This document shows, piece by piece, positions 39,600 to 48,550 of a DNA stretch of 64,000 nucleotides. Under the pieces are notes generated by a model. That model was given only the letters and a program-made list of their open reading frames with translations, was not told the DNA's origin and did no database searches. Source of the stretch: Streptomyces djakartensis (GTDB taxonomy: Bacteria > Actinomycetota > Actinomycetes > Streptomycetales > Streptomycetaceae); the NCBI RefSeq assembly GCF_014651075.1, contig NZ_BMWE01000024.1:30044-94043 (forward strand). Direction: 5' to 3'. The first letter of the stretch is position 1, and each line of letters starts with the position of its first letter. The translations under genes were made by a program, and so were the position numbers.

Positions 39600-40898
39600 T
39601 CAGACCACCGCCGCCGGGTGCTCCTGCTGTCCGGCGGGTCCGGCGTGTTCGGCGGTGAGGCGTTCCAGGATCGGGACGATTCCGGCGGGTGTGGGGTCGG
39701 CGAGCATCTCCGCGCGCAGCCGGCGAGCGCCCGCCCGGATCGAGGGGTCCTCCACCGCCGCACGCACCGCCTCGGTCAGCGCGTCCGCGGTGAGGTCCGC
39801 CGGGGGCAGGTGGAAACCGGCCGACAGACGCTGCAACTGCTGCGCCTTGAGCGGCGCGTCCCACAGGGACGGCACCAGCAACTGCGGCACACCGTGCAGC
39901 AGGGCAGTGGACCAGGTGCCCGCCCCGCCATGGTGGATGATCGCGGCACAGCTGGGCAGCAGCGCGTCCAGCGGGACGAAGTCCACCGGCACGATGTTGT
40001 CGGGGAGACGGCCCAGCCGCTCGCGCTGGGAGTGGTCGAGGGTGGCCACCACCTCCATGTCGAGCCGGGCCAGCGACTCCAGCAGCGTCGGGAAGGAGAC
40101 CGCGTCACGGCCGTAGGTCTCGCGGGCCGAGGTGCCGAGGGTGAGGCAGATCCGGGGACGGTCGGGCGTGCGCAGGAGCCAGGGTTCGACCACCGAGCGC
40201 CCGTTGTAGGGGACGTAACGCATGGGCACGGTGGTCTGCCCCACGTCCAGCCGGGTGCTCCGCGGGCCCGGGTCGATCACCCAGTGGCCGAGCATGTCCC
40301 GTTCGTCGTACGCGCACCCGTACCGCTCCAGGGTCCAGCCGAGCCACTCCGCGATGGGGTCCTCGCGCAGCTCAGCCGGGACCTCGCGGAGCGCCTCGAG
40401 GAAGCGTCTGCGGGAACGCCCGATCGCGTCGGGGCCCCACAGGATGCGGGCGTGTGCGGCGCCGCAGGCACGGGCGGCGACCGGGCCTGCGTACGTCCAG
40501 GGCTCCCACACGACCAGGTCGGGGCGCCAGCCGCGGGCGAAGTCGACGACTTCGTCCATGGTCGCCGCACCGTTGAACGGAGCGAAGCAGAAGGCCGACA
40601 TCAGCGTCTGCTGGCCCAGCAGATACTCCCAGCCGGCCTCCTGGGCCGGGCCGTCCTCGGTGAACTCCAGGCCCTTGTTGTAGGGCACCAGATCGCTGCC
40701 CATCTCGGCCAGCAGCTCGACGGCCGGCCGGTCGTCGCCGACGGGGACGGCGGCCAGACCGGCGGAGGTGATGACATCGGTGAGCGAGGGCGGGCTGGCC
40801 ACCCGCACCTCGTGCCCGGCCGCACGCAACGCCCAGGCCAGCGGCACGAGACTGTAGAAGTGTGTGTTGTGCGCGAGCGAGGTCAGCAGGACTCGCAT
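39600..40898 (-). CDS. Macrolide amino-sugar glycosyltransferase (TylM2/DesVII type)
   Basis: The 432-residue GT1 (GT-B) enzyme has the N-terminal MRVLLTSLAHNTHFYSLVPLAWALRAAGHEVRVASPP and the C-terminal donor-binding block HHGGAGTWSTALLHGVPQLLVP...DAPLKAQQLQ. It is of the class that needs an accessory P450-like protein, and that gene lies directly upstream at 40940. It should attach a TDP-amino sugar (mycaminose by analogy with 16-membered macrolides) to the C-5 hydroxyl of the lactone. ATG 40898 follows GGAG. Confidence 0.93.
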   Translation of the reverse strand: MRVLLTSLAHNTHFYSLVPLAWALRAAGHEVRVASPPSLTDVITSAGLAAVPVGDDRPAVELLAEMGSDLVPYNKGLEFTEDGPAQEAGWEYLLGQQTLMSAFCFAPFNGAATMDEVVDFARGWRPDLVVWEPWTYAGPVAARACGAAHARILWGPDAIGRSRRRFLEALREVPAELREDPIAEWLGWTLERYGCAYDERDMLGHWVIDPGPRSTRLDVGQTTVPMRYVPYNGRSVVEPWLLRTPDRPRICLTLGTSARETYGRDAVSFPTLLESLARLDMEVVATLDHSQRERLGRLPDNIVPVDFVPLDALLPSCAAIIHHGGAGTWSTALLHGVPQLLVPSLWDAPLKAQQLQRLSAGFHLPPADLTADALTEAVRAAVEDPSIRAGARRLRAEMLADPTPAGIVPILERLTAEHAGPAGQQEHPAAVV

Positions 40899-40939
40899 CG
40901 GGGCTCCGGTTCGTGCGAGGGCGGACGGTGGCGTGGGGC

Positions 40940-42172
40940 TCAGTGCGCGCAGACGGGGAAGCGGGCGTAGGCGCGTACGACCGGTGAGCGGGGGCGCGTC
41001 AGGGCCGGGCCCGCGGCCTTCAGACCGGGCAGCGCGCGTGCCAGGGCCGACACGGCGGTCGTCGCGGCCAGCCGTACGACGGGCAGCGCGAGGCCGAGGT
41101 GCGGCCCGGTGCGGGACACGTCTCGAGGAGCGTCCGGCGCGCCCGGGGTCACCACCACCACCACCTGGTCGTCGGCGCGGATGCGACGGCCCCCCAGGCG
41201 GACGTCCTCGTGGGCGACCCGGCGCTCCAGGCGGGTGGGCGGCCGCACGAGGAGCGTGCGGTCGACAGCGGCCGACGCCGCTGCGGTGCGGCGGGCGTCC
41301 GCCCACTCCCCGGAGCCGCTCAGCAGCGCCCGCACGGTGTTCGCGACGACCGTCGCGGCGGGTTCCGGCGCGCCGACCGCGAGGATCAGGCCGATGCGTT
41401 CGACGTCCCGGGGCGCGACGCCCCGGCCCAGCAGCGCCCCGACCAGACCGGCCGTCCCGCCCGCGCCCGTGGCGGCCTCGCGGGCGACCAGTTCGCGCAC
41501 CAGCGCGGCCACCTCCCGGACCGCCGCGGCGGAGTCCCGTGCCACGGCCAGCGTCTGCGGTGTGAACCGGGCGTCCAGTTGGGGCCCGCACCGGGTGAGC
41601 GGACGGACCGCCTCTGCCCGCTCGCCCTCCGCGACGCCCAGGAGCCGGAGCACCAGCGCCCCGACGTACGGCCGGACGACATCGCCGACGAGATCGAATA
41701 CGGCGCCGTCGACGGGCAGGAGGGCACGGACCGGCGCCTCCGCCTCGGCCCGCTCGGCGCCGAACAGGGCGGTGCCGCTCAGTGCCGGAGCGGCCAGGGC
41801 GTGCAGGCGGGCGAGTTCGGGGCGTTCGTACTCGGGGAACTCGGCGGCGATCGGCAGCAGGTCGGCGTCCGGGCGGTGTCCCGCGCGGTCGAGTGTGCCG
41901 AAGCGGGGATCGCCCAGTACCCGGTCCGTCACGGCGGGGTCCGCCGTGACCCAGGCGCCGAGCAGGTCGCTGCGGAACCACGTGCCGTGCGCGCGGATCC
42001 GCTCCTCCCAGGGGGTGCTGTCGTCGTCGGTGGCGCGCAGGATCATCGCGTACGGGTCGCCCTGGTTGCCCGCGAACCAGATTCCCGCGCGGGTCAGTTG
42101 CAGTCGGCGGCCGACTTCGCGGATCTCGTCGTCCGGCCGGGCGGCCGAGGCCTCGGCGGTGGTGGCGGACAT
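40940..42172 (-). CDS. P450-like glycosyltransferase auxiliary protein (TylM3/DesVIII/EryCII type)
   Basis: A 410-residue protein with P450 fold features: AGIWFAGNQGDPYAMILRAT at the N-terminus, VLGDPRF, an I-helix-like GLILAVGAPEPAATVVAN, and an RLERRVAHEDVRLGG segment. The heme-binding loop is degenerate: GPHLGLALPVVRL replaces FGxGxHxCLG, so the axial Cys is absent and it cannot be a monooxygenase. Such proteins activate their partner glycosyltransferase, encoded 41 bp downstream. Start ATG 42172. Confidence 0.93.
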   Translation of the reverse strand: MSATTAEASAARPDDEIREVGRRLQLTRAGIWFAGNQGDPYAMILRATDDDSTPWEERIRAHGTWFRSDLLGAWVTADPAVTDRVLGDPRFGTLDRAGHRPDADLLPIAAEFPEYERPELARLHALAAPALSGTALFGAERAEAEAPVRALLPVDGAVFDLVGDVVRPYVGALVLRLLGVAEGERAEAVRPLTRCGPQLDARFTPQTLAVARDSAAAVREVAALVRELVAREAATGAGGTAGLVGALLGRGVAPRDVERIGLILAVGAPEPAATVVANTVRALLSGSGEWADARRTAAASAAVDRTLLVRPPTRLERRVAHEDVRLGGRRIRADDQVVVVVTPGAPDAPRDVSRTGPHLGLALPVVRLAATTAVSALARALPGLKAAGPALTRPRSPVVRAYARFPVCAH

Positions 42173-42207
42173 GGCTCCTCCCTCTCTGGTTCGGTGCCGG
42201 ACGCCGT

Positions 42208-42924
42208 TCAGCGGCACGTTCCGATGAACAGGCCGGGTCGGCCGATGTCGCTGCGGTCCAGGTACCGCACCTCGCAACCGGCGTTCTTGAAGGCACGCTC
42301 GTACGCGGACTGCTGGAACAGGGTGATCCGGTGACTCTCGGACAGGACGCGGACGCCGTCCACCGGGTGCGCGACCAGGTAGCGCACCTCGATCCGGGTG
42401 GCGTCGCCCTCCCGCACGGAGTGCGACATCCGGCATATCGTGCGGTCACCGGCCTCGGTGAGACTCGCCCCGACGTGACCGGGCGTGAACGACTCGGGGA
42501 ACCACCAGGGTTCGACGAGGATCACGCCGCCCGGGGCGAGGTGCTGAGCGAAACGCTCCAGCGTGGCGTCGAGTTCGCCGGTGTCACGGAGGTGACCGAT
42601 GGAACTGAACATGCAGACCACGGCGTCGAACCGCCGGCCGAGGCCGAACGTGCGCATGTCGCCCTGGTGCAGCGGCACGCCGGGGTTGCGGCGCGCCGCC
42701 AGGGCGAGCATGTCGGGGGAGAGCTCGACGCCCTCCACGTGGTCGAAGAGACCGGCGAGGTGACGCAGATGCTGACCGGTCCCGCAGGCCACGTCGAGCA
42801 GCGACCCGGCGTCCGCGCGCTCGGCCCGCACCAGGTCGGCGATCTCCTCCGCCTCACGCCGGTAGTCCTTGCCCTTCCCCTCGTGCACCAGGTCGTAGAC
42901 GGCCGCGATCTCATCGGTGTACAT
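42208..42924 (-). CDS. dTDP-amino-sugar N,N-dimethyltransferase (TylM1/DesVI type)
   Basis: The 238-residue protein has the expected length and signatures MYTDEIAAVYDLVHEGKGKDY, LLDVACGTGQHLRHL (motif I), VEGVELSPDML, VVCMFSSIGHL and VEPWWFPESFTPG. It methylates the 3-amino group of a TDP-3-amino-3,6-dideoxyhexose twice, giving mycaminose or desosamine; C-4 hydroxylation cannot be read from this gene, but the 16-membered PKS makes mycaminose likely. GGAGG precedes ATG 42924. It overlaps the end of the last PKS gene by 14 nt, so is co-translated with it. Confidence 0.94.
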   Translation of the reverse strand: MYTDEIAAVYDLVHEGKGKDYRREAEEIADLVRAERADAGSLLDVACGTGQHLRHLAGLFDHVEGVELSPDMLALAARRNPGVPLHQGDMRTFGLGRRFDAVVCMFSSIGHLRDTGELDATLERFAQHLAPGGVILVEPWWFPESFTPGHVGASLTEAGDRTICRMSHSVREGDATRIEVRYLVAHPVDGVRVLSESHRITLFQQSAYERAFKNAGCEVRYLDRSDIGRPGLFIGTCR

Positions 42925-45900
42925 CAGCGTCCTCCGGGGCGCGCTCGATGGGTTTGTCGTGAATGTCACCGGCGATGGACACCAGCCAGTCGTGGACCGC
43001 CGAGGCCGTGTCCGCCGCGTGCTCGGTGAGCATGGTGAAGTGGTTGCCGGGCACGTCGGTGACGCTCGTGACCCCCGGCACCCGGGACCGCCAGCCGTCC
43101 GGGCCGCCGTCGCCGGTCCACTCGCGCAGCGGCTCCGAGGCCCGCGCCAGCAGCACGGGCGCGCGCAGCGCGGTGATCTGGCTGCCGAGCAGCAGCCGGT
43201 GGTACCCGGCCATGGCCGTCAGCCGGTGCTCCGCGAGCGGCACCGGGCTGCGCTCCAGCGACCAGCGCAGCAGGTCGTCCCGCCATACGCCCATCGCCCC
43301 GGGGTCGTCCGGGAAGTACATGTCCATCAGGACGACCGCCGCCGGACCGCTGCCGCGCGACTCCAGATACGCGGCGAGGGCGTGCGCGACGTTCGCGCCG
43401 GCGGAGTGGCCCACGAGGGCGAACGGCTCGCCCCCGCAGTGCTCCAGCAGCGCCTCGGCCCGGTCGGCGAGCAGCGCGTCCAGCGACGCCGGCAGCGGCT
43501 CGGCCGGGTCGCCGAAGCCGGGCAGCGGCAGGACGGTCACGTCCCGGCGGCCGCGCAGGGCGTCCGCGAAACGCGCGTACTCCCGGGGGTGCGACGTGGC
43601 GGCCGTGCCGGCACAGCAGTACAGCCGCGGCCGCGTGGCCCCGGTCGCGAGACCCACCGGCGCCGGAAGCCCGCTCGGGCGTCCGTCGCCGGTGAAGGCG
43701 GGCCGGAACCGGGCCAGCCCGGCCATCAGGGACACCGCCTCGTCGGTCCGGCCCCGGGCGACGGCCGTACGCAGGGCGGCGAGCAGCGTGCCCTCCGGTT
43801 GCGCGGGCGACCCGGACGCGCCGTCCGCCGCGCGCCCGGCCAGCTCGGCCAGATGGTCCGCCAGCGCGGTCGGGTCCTCGTGGTCGAACACGAGACCGGC
43901 GGGCAGCTCCAGGCCGGTCGCCTCGGCCAGCCCGTCCCGCAGACTGACCGCGGCCAGTGAGTCGAAGCCGAGATCGCGGAAGGAGGCCCGCGCGTCCACC
44001 TGCTCGGCGTCGGAGTGCCCGAGCACACCGGCGGCCAGTGCCCGCACCAGGTGAAGCGCGAGCCCACGCCGCTCCTCGGGCCGCGCCCGGCCGAGGCGCG
44101 GCACGGCCCGGTCGCCGTCCGCCGGACCGGACTTCGCGGAGCCACGCCGGGTGGCCGGGCGGGCCGTGCGGACCTGCGGGATGTCGCTGATCAGCGGGCT
44201 GGGACGCCTCGCCGTCAGGGTGGGCGCGAACCGGTCCCAGTCGAGGTCGGCGATGGTCACGTTGACGTCGCGGTGGTCGAGGGCCTGCTGCAGCGCGGCC
44301 AGTGCCGTCTCCGGCCGCAGCGGCCGCACCCCCTGGCGCTCCAGATAGCCCTCCGGGGCGAGTTCGACCATGCCCTTCCCGCCCCAGACCCCCCAGGCGA
44401 TGGAGGTGGTGGGTTGGCCTTGGGTGTGGGTGTGTTGGGCGAGGGCGTCGAGGTGGGCGTTGGCGGCGGCGTAGAGGGATTGTCCGCTGCTGCCCCAGGT
44501 GGCGGCGGCGGAGGAGAAGTGGACGACGGTGTGGAGGGGGGTGTGGGTGGTGTGGTGGTGGAGGAGTTGGGCGCCGGTGGTTTTGGCGTTGAGGATGTGG
44601 GTGGCTTGGGTGGGGGTGAGGTCGGTGAGTGGGGTGGTCTGGGGGGTTCCGGCGGTGTGGAAGATGGCTTGGAGGGGTGGGTGGTGGGTGTTGATGTGGT
44701 TGATGAGGTTTTCGATTTGGTGGGGGTCGGTGAGGTCGCAGGGGGTGATGGTGGTGTGGGTGCCGAGTTGGGTGAGGTGGTGTTGGAGTTGGGTGGCGCC
44801 GGGGGCGTTGGGTCCTTGGCGGCTGGTGAGGATGAGGTGTTTGGCGCCTTTGTGGGCGAGCCAGGTGGCGAGGTGGGTGCCGAGGGCGCCGGTGCCGCCG
44901 GTGATGAGGATGGTGCCGGGGGGTGGGGTCCAGGGGGTGGGTGTGGTGGTGGGGGTGGTGGGGGTGAGTCGGCGGGCGTAGGTGGTGTGGGTGCGGATGG
45001 CGATTTGGTCTTCGCCCGGTTGTTGGGGGGTGGTGGTGTGGTGGGTTGCGAGGTGGGTGGTGAGGTGGTGGAGGTGGTGGGGTGTGGGGTGTTGGGGGAG
45101 GTCGATGAGGCCGCCCCAGTGTTGGGGGTGTTCGAGGGCGGCGGTTTGGCCGAGTCCCCATAGGCGTGCGGTGTAGGGGTTGGGGGTGTCGGTGGGGTGG
45201 ATGGTGGTGGCTTGGCGGGTGGTGATCCACAGGCGGGTGGTGAGGGGGGTGGTGGTGAGGGCTTGGATGGTGGTGAGGGTGAGGGTGGTGGCGGGGTCGA
45301 GTGGGGGTTGGTGGGGGTCGGGTGTGACGGGGGTGGGGGTGAGAAGGATGCCGGTGAGGCCGTCGGGGTGGGCGTTGGCGATGTGGGTGAGGTGGGTGGC
45401 GAGGGTGTGTTTGTCGGTGGTGGCGGGGTCGAGGGTGAGGGTGTGGGTGTCGGCGCCTGCGGTGCGCAGGGCGGCGGTGATATCGGGGATCAGCGAGTCG
45501 CCGTCCTGACCGATCACCAGCCAACGGCCACCGAGACGACGCCGGGCCGCCCTCGCCGGCAGCGGCTGCCAGACGACCCGGTAGCGCAGCGCGTTCGTCT
45601 CGGCGGCGGTGCGGCACCGGTCGTGCCAGGCCGCCAGGTGCGGAAGGACCGCGCCGAGCGGCTCCTCGATGCCGGCCTCCTCGGCGCCCAACTGCACGGA
45701 GGCGGCCTTGACGTCGCCGTCGTGGACCGCTGCCCACAGGGCCTGGGACTGGACCGGCTCCTCGGCCTCGGTACGGTCCGTGGTCCGTGCCGCCGCCGGG
45801 GCCGGGCGAAGCCAGTAGCGGGTGTGCTGGAACGGGTACGTCGGCATGTCCACCCGCCGCGCCCCGGCCCCCTCGTACGGCGCGGCCCAGTCGACGTGGG

Positions 45901-48550
45901 CCCCCTGGACGAAGGCAGTGGCCGCGGCACGCAGCACGGTCGCGCACTCCGGGCGGCCGCGGCGCAGCGCGGCGGCGAACGCCGTGCCGGTGTCGCCCGC
46001 CGCGCACTCCCGTGCCATGCCGGACAGCACGGCGTCGGGACCGAGTTCGACGAAGGTCGCCGCCCCGGCCTCCCGCGCGGCGCGCACGGCGGCGGCGAAC
46101 CGGACCGGTTCGCGTACCTGGCGGGTCCAGTACCCGGGGTCCATGAGCTCGGACGGGGCGGCGGGCCGGCCCGTCACCTCGGAGACGATCGGAAGCCTCG
46201 GGGTGCGGTAGGTGACGCTTTCGGCGACGGCGCGGAAGTCGGCGAGCATCGCGTCCATGTGCGGCGAGTGGAAGGCGTGGCTCACCGAGAGCCGCTTCGT
46301 ACGACGCCCCCGGGCGGCCAGTTCCCCGGCCGCCGAAAGGACGGCCTGTTCGTCCCCCGAGATCACGAGTGATTCGGGCCCGTTGAACGCGGCGACGACC
46401 GCCTTTCCGTCCGCGATCCACTCCAGCTCGGCCACCTCCTGCTCGGTGGCGCGCACCGCGACCATCGCACCGCCCTCGGGCAGCCGCTGCATCAGCCGCC
46501 CCCGCGCCGCGACCAGCCGGACGGCGTCCGCCGTCGAGAACACCCCGGCGGCGTACGCCGCGGCCAGCCCGCCGATCGAATGGCCCAGCAGGACGTCCGG
46601 CATCAGCCCCCAGCTCTCGAAGAGCCGGAACAGGGCGGTCTCCACGGCGAACAGCGCGGGCTGCGCGTAAGCGGTCCGGTCCAGCAGGGCGGCGTCCGCC
46701 GTGCCGGGCTCCGCGAACATCACCCGCGGCAGCGGGTGTTCGAGATAGGCGTCAAAACCGCCCGCCACTTCGTCGAGGGCTTGGGCGAAGACGGGGAACG
46801 ACGCATACAACTCCCGTCCGGCACCGGCTCGTTGCGAGCCCTGGCCGGAGAAGAGGAACGCCACGTCACGTCCCCGGCGCGCGATGCCGGTCACGACGGC
46901 GTCCGACGGCCGCCCGCCCGCCAGGGCGAGGAGCGTGTCGTGCGCGGCTGCCGGGTCATCCACCAGAGCGACCGCCCGGTGCTCCAGGACCGCCCTGGTC
47001 GTGGCGAGGGAGTAACCGGTGTCGAGGACGTCCCCGCTCCGGTCGGCCAGCAGTCGCGCCTGGTCACGCAACGCGTCCTCGGAACGGGCCGACAGTACCC
47101 AGGGGAGGACGGGCAGGGCGCGGGTGCGTTCGGGTGCTTCGGCGGGGGTGGGTGGTTCCTCGATGATGGTGTGGGCGTTGGTACCGCTGACGCCGAAGGC
47201 GGAGACGCCCGCGCGGCGCGGCCGGTCGGGATCGGCCGGCCAGGGCCGGGCGTCCGCGAGGAGTTGGAGGGAACCGGCCGCCCAGTCGACCTTGGTGGTG
47301 GGACGGTCGGCGTGCAGGGTGCGAGGCAGGGTGCCGTGGTGCATGGCCTGCACCATCTTGATGATTCCGGCGATGCCGGCGGCGGCCTGGGTGTGGCCGA
47401 TGTTGGACTTCAACGACCCGAGCCAGAGCGGTGTCCGGCGTTCGGGGTGTCCGTAGGTGGCGAGCAGGGCGCCGGCTTCGATGGGGTCGCCGAGGGGGGT
47501 GCCGGTGCCGTGGGCCTCTACGGCGTCGATGTCGTCGGGGGTGAGGCGGGCGTCGGCCAGGGCCTCGCGGATGACCTTCTGCTGGGCGGGTCCGCTGGGG
47601 GCGGTGAGGCCGTTGCTGGCGCCGTCCTGGTTGACGGCGGTGCCGCGTACGACGGCCAGGACGCGGTGGCCGAGCCGCTCGGCGTCGGAGAGCCGCTCCA
47701 CCAGGAGCATCCCGACGCCCTCGGCCCACGCCGTGCCGTCGGCGGTGTCGGCGAAGGCCTTGCAGCGCCCGTCCGGCGCCAGGCCGCGCTGGCGGGAGAA
47801 CTCCACGAACACCGTGGGGTCGGGCATGACCGCGACACCCCCGGCCAGAGCCAGGTCGCACTCCCCGCGCCGCAGCGACTGCACCGCCAGGTGGAGGGCC
47901 ACGAGGGACGACGAGCACGCCGTCTCCACGGTGATGGCCGGACCCTCCAACCCGAGGACGTAGGCGATCCTGCCGGACAGCACCGCGTCGGCGTCGCCGG
48001 TCAGCAGGTAGCCCTCCGTCCCCTCGGGCGCTCGCGCCGGGTCGGAGGCGTAACCCGTGTGCGCCGCGCCGACGAACACGCCGGTCCGCCCGCCACGCAG
48101 CGACTCCGGCACGACCCCGGCGCGCTCCAGGGCCTCCCACGAGGTTTCGAGGAGCAGCCGCTGCTGGGGATCCATCACCAGAGCCTCGTTCGGCGAGATC
48201 CCGAAGAACGCCGCGTCGAAGTCACCCGCGCCGGCGAGGAAGCCGCCCTCGCGGCAGTAGGTGGTGCCGGGGCGGTGCTCGGGCGAGTACACGGCGGCCT
48301 CGTCCCAGCCTCGGTCGGTGGGGAAGCGAGTGATCGCGTCGACGCCCTCGGCGGCCAGCCGCCACAGCCCCTCCGGGTCGCTCACCCCGCCCGGATAGCG
48401 GCACGCCATCCCCACGATCGCGATCGGCTCACGGGCGGCGGTGACGAGCTCCTGGTTGCGCCGTCGTAGCCGCTCGGTCTCCTTGACCGAGGTACGCAGC
48501 GCGTCGAGCACCTCGTCGATGGACGGTGACATCTCCGGGTTCCTTGTCAT
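42911..48550 (-). CDS. Type I PKS, final module with thioesterase (KS-AT-KR-ACP-TE)
   Basis: 1,879 residues. An N-terminal docking coil (1-40) precedes KS (about 41-465; Cys212, His347, His386), AT (about 560-860; GHSIG Ser658, HAFH 758-761, malonyl type), KR (about 1010-1440; GGTGALG at about 1215, catalytic Tyr about 1358, Trp eight residues before it and no LDD, so A-type), ACP (Ser about 1528 in GFDSLAA) and TE (GHSAG Ser about 1715, His in GNHFTML). It equals tylactone-type module 7: adds C-1/C-2, sets C-3 OH, and macrolactonises. ATG 48550 overlaps the previous PKS stop (ATGA). The KR is a near-copy of that in the preceding module. Confidence 0.96.
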   Translation of the reverse strand: MTRNPEMSPSIDEVLDALRTSVKETERLRRRNQELVTAAREPIAIVGMACRYPGGVSDPEGLWRLAAEGVDAITRFPTDRGWDEAAVYSPEHRPGTTYCREGGFLAGAGDFDAAFFGISPNEALVMDPQQRLLLETSWEALERAGVVPESLRGGRTGVFVGAAHTGYASDPARAPEGTEGYLLTGDADAVLSGRIAYVLGLEGPAITVETACSSSLVALHLAVQSLRRGECDLALAGGVAVMPDPTVFVEFSRQRGLAPDGRCKAFADTADGTAWAEGVGMLLVERLSDAERLGHRVLAVVRGTAVNQDGASNGLTAPSGPAQQKVIREALADARLTPDDIDAVEAHGTGTPLGDPIEAGALLATYGHPERRTPLWLGSLKSNIGHTQAAAGIAGIIKMVQAMHHGTLPRTLHADRPTTKVDWAAGSLQLLADARPWPADPDRPRRAGVSAFGVSGTNAHTIIEEPPTPAEAPERTRALPVLPWVLSARSEDALRDQARLLADRSGDVLDTGYSLATTRAVLEHRAVALVDDPAAAHDTLLALAGGRPSDAVVTGIARRGRDVAFLFSGQGSQRAGAGRELYASFPVFAQALDEVAGGFDAYLEHPLPRVMFAEPGTADAALLDRTAYAQPALFAVETALFRLFESWGLMPDVLLGHSIGGLAAAYAAGVFSTADAVRLVAARGRLMQRLPEGGAMVAVRATEQEVAELEWIADGKAVVAAFNGPESLVISGDEQAVLSAAGELAARGRRTKRLSVSHAFHSPHMDAMLADFRAVAESVTYRTPRLPIVSEVTGRPAAPSELMDPGYWTRQVREPVRFAAAVRAAREAGAATFVELGPDAVLSGMARECAAGDTGTAFAAALRRGRPECATVLRAAATAFVQGAHVDWAAPYEGAGARRVDMPTYPFQHTRYWLRPAPAAARTTDRTEAEEPVQSQALWAAVHDGDVKAASVQLGAEEAGIEEPLGAVLPHLAAWHDRCRTAAETNALRYRVVWQPLPARAARRRLGGRWLVIGQDGDSLIPDITAALRTAGADTHTLTLDPATTDKHTLATHLTHIANAHPDGLTGILLTPTPVTPDPHQPPLDPATTLTLTTIQALTTTPLTTRLWITTRQATTIHPTDTPNPYTARLWGLGQTAALEHPQHWGGLIDLPQHPTPHHLHHLTTHLATHHTTTPQQPGEDQIAIRTHTTYARRLTPTTPTTTPTPWTPPPGTILITGGTGALGTHLATWLAHKGAKHLILTSRQGPNAPGATQLQHHLTQLGTHTTITPCDLTDPHQIENLINHINTHHPPLQAIFHTAGTPQTTPLTDLTPTQATHILNAKTTGAQLLHHHTTHTPLHTVVHFSSAAATWGSSGQSLYAAANAHLDALAQHTHTQGQPTTSIAWGVWGGKGMVELAPEGYLERQGVRPLRPETALAALQQALDHRDVNVTIADLDWDRFAPTLTARRPSPLISDIPQVRTARPATRRGSAKSGPADGDRAVPRLGRARPEERRGLALHLVRALAAGVLGHSDAEQVDARASFRDLGFDSLAAVSLRDGLAEATGLELPAGLVFDHEDPTALADHLAELAGRAADGASGSPAQPEGTLLAALRTAVARGRTDEAVSLMAGLARFRPAFTGDGRPSGLPAPVGLATGATRPRLYCCAGTAATSHPREYARFADALRGRRDVTVLPLPGFGDPAEPLPASLDALLADRAEALLEHCGGEPFALVGHSAGANVAHALAAYLESRGSGPAAVVLMDMYFPDDPGAMGVWRDDLLRWSLERSPVPLAEHRLTAMAGYHRLLLGSQITALRAPVLLARASEPLREWTGDGGPDGWRSRVPGVTSVTDVPGNHFTMLTEHAADTASAVHDWLVSIAGDIHDKPIERAPEDADVHR
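44391..45526 (-). repeat. KR cassette copy A (1,136 bp, in last module)
   Basis: Aligned without gaps to 49238-50373 (constant offset 4,847). By eye only two substitutions are found: 45344/50191 and 45482/50329. Both are silent, so the encoded about 378 residues, from DGDSLIPDITAAL to TTSIAWG, are identical. The coding strand is extremely rich in C and A (ACC, CAC, CCC codons), giving a Thr/His/Pro-rich KR unlike the flanking domains. Confidence 0.95.

Noticed and set aside
40940..42172. Functional P450 hydroxylase
   Set aside because: Heme Cys loop absent; neighbour is a helper-dependent glycosyltransferase.
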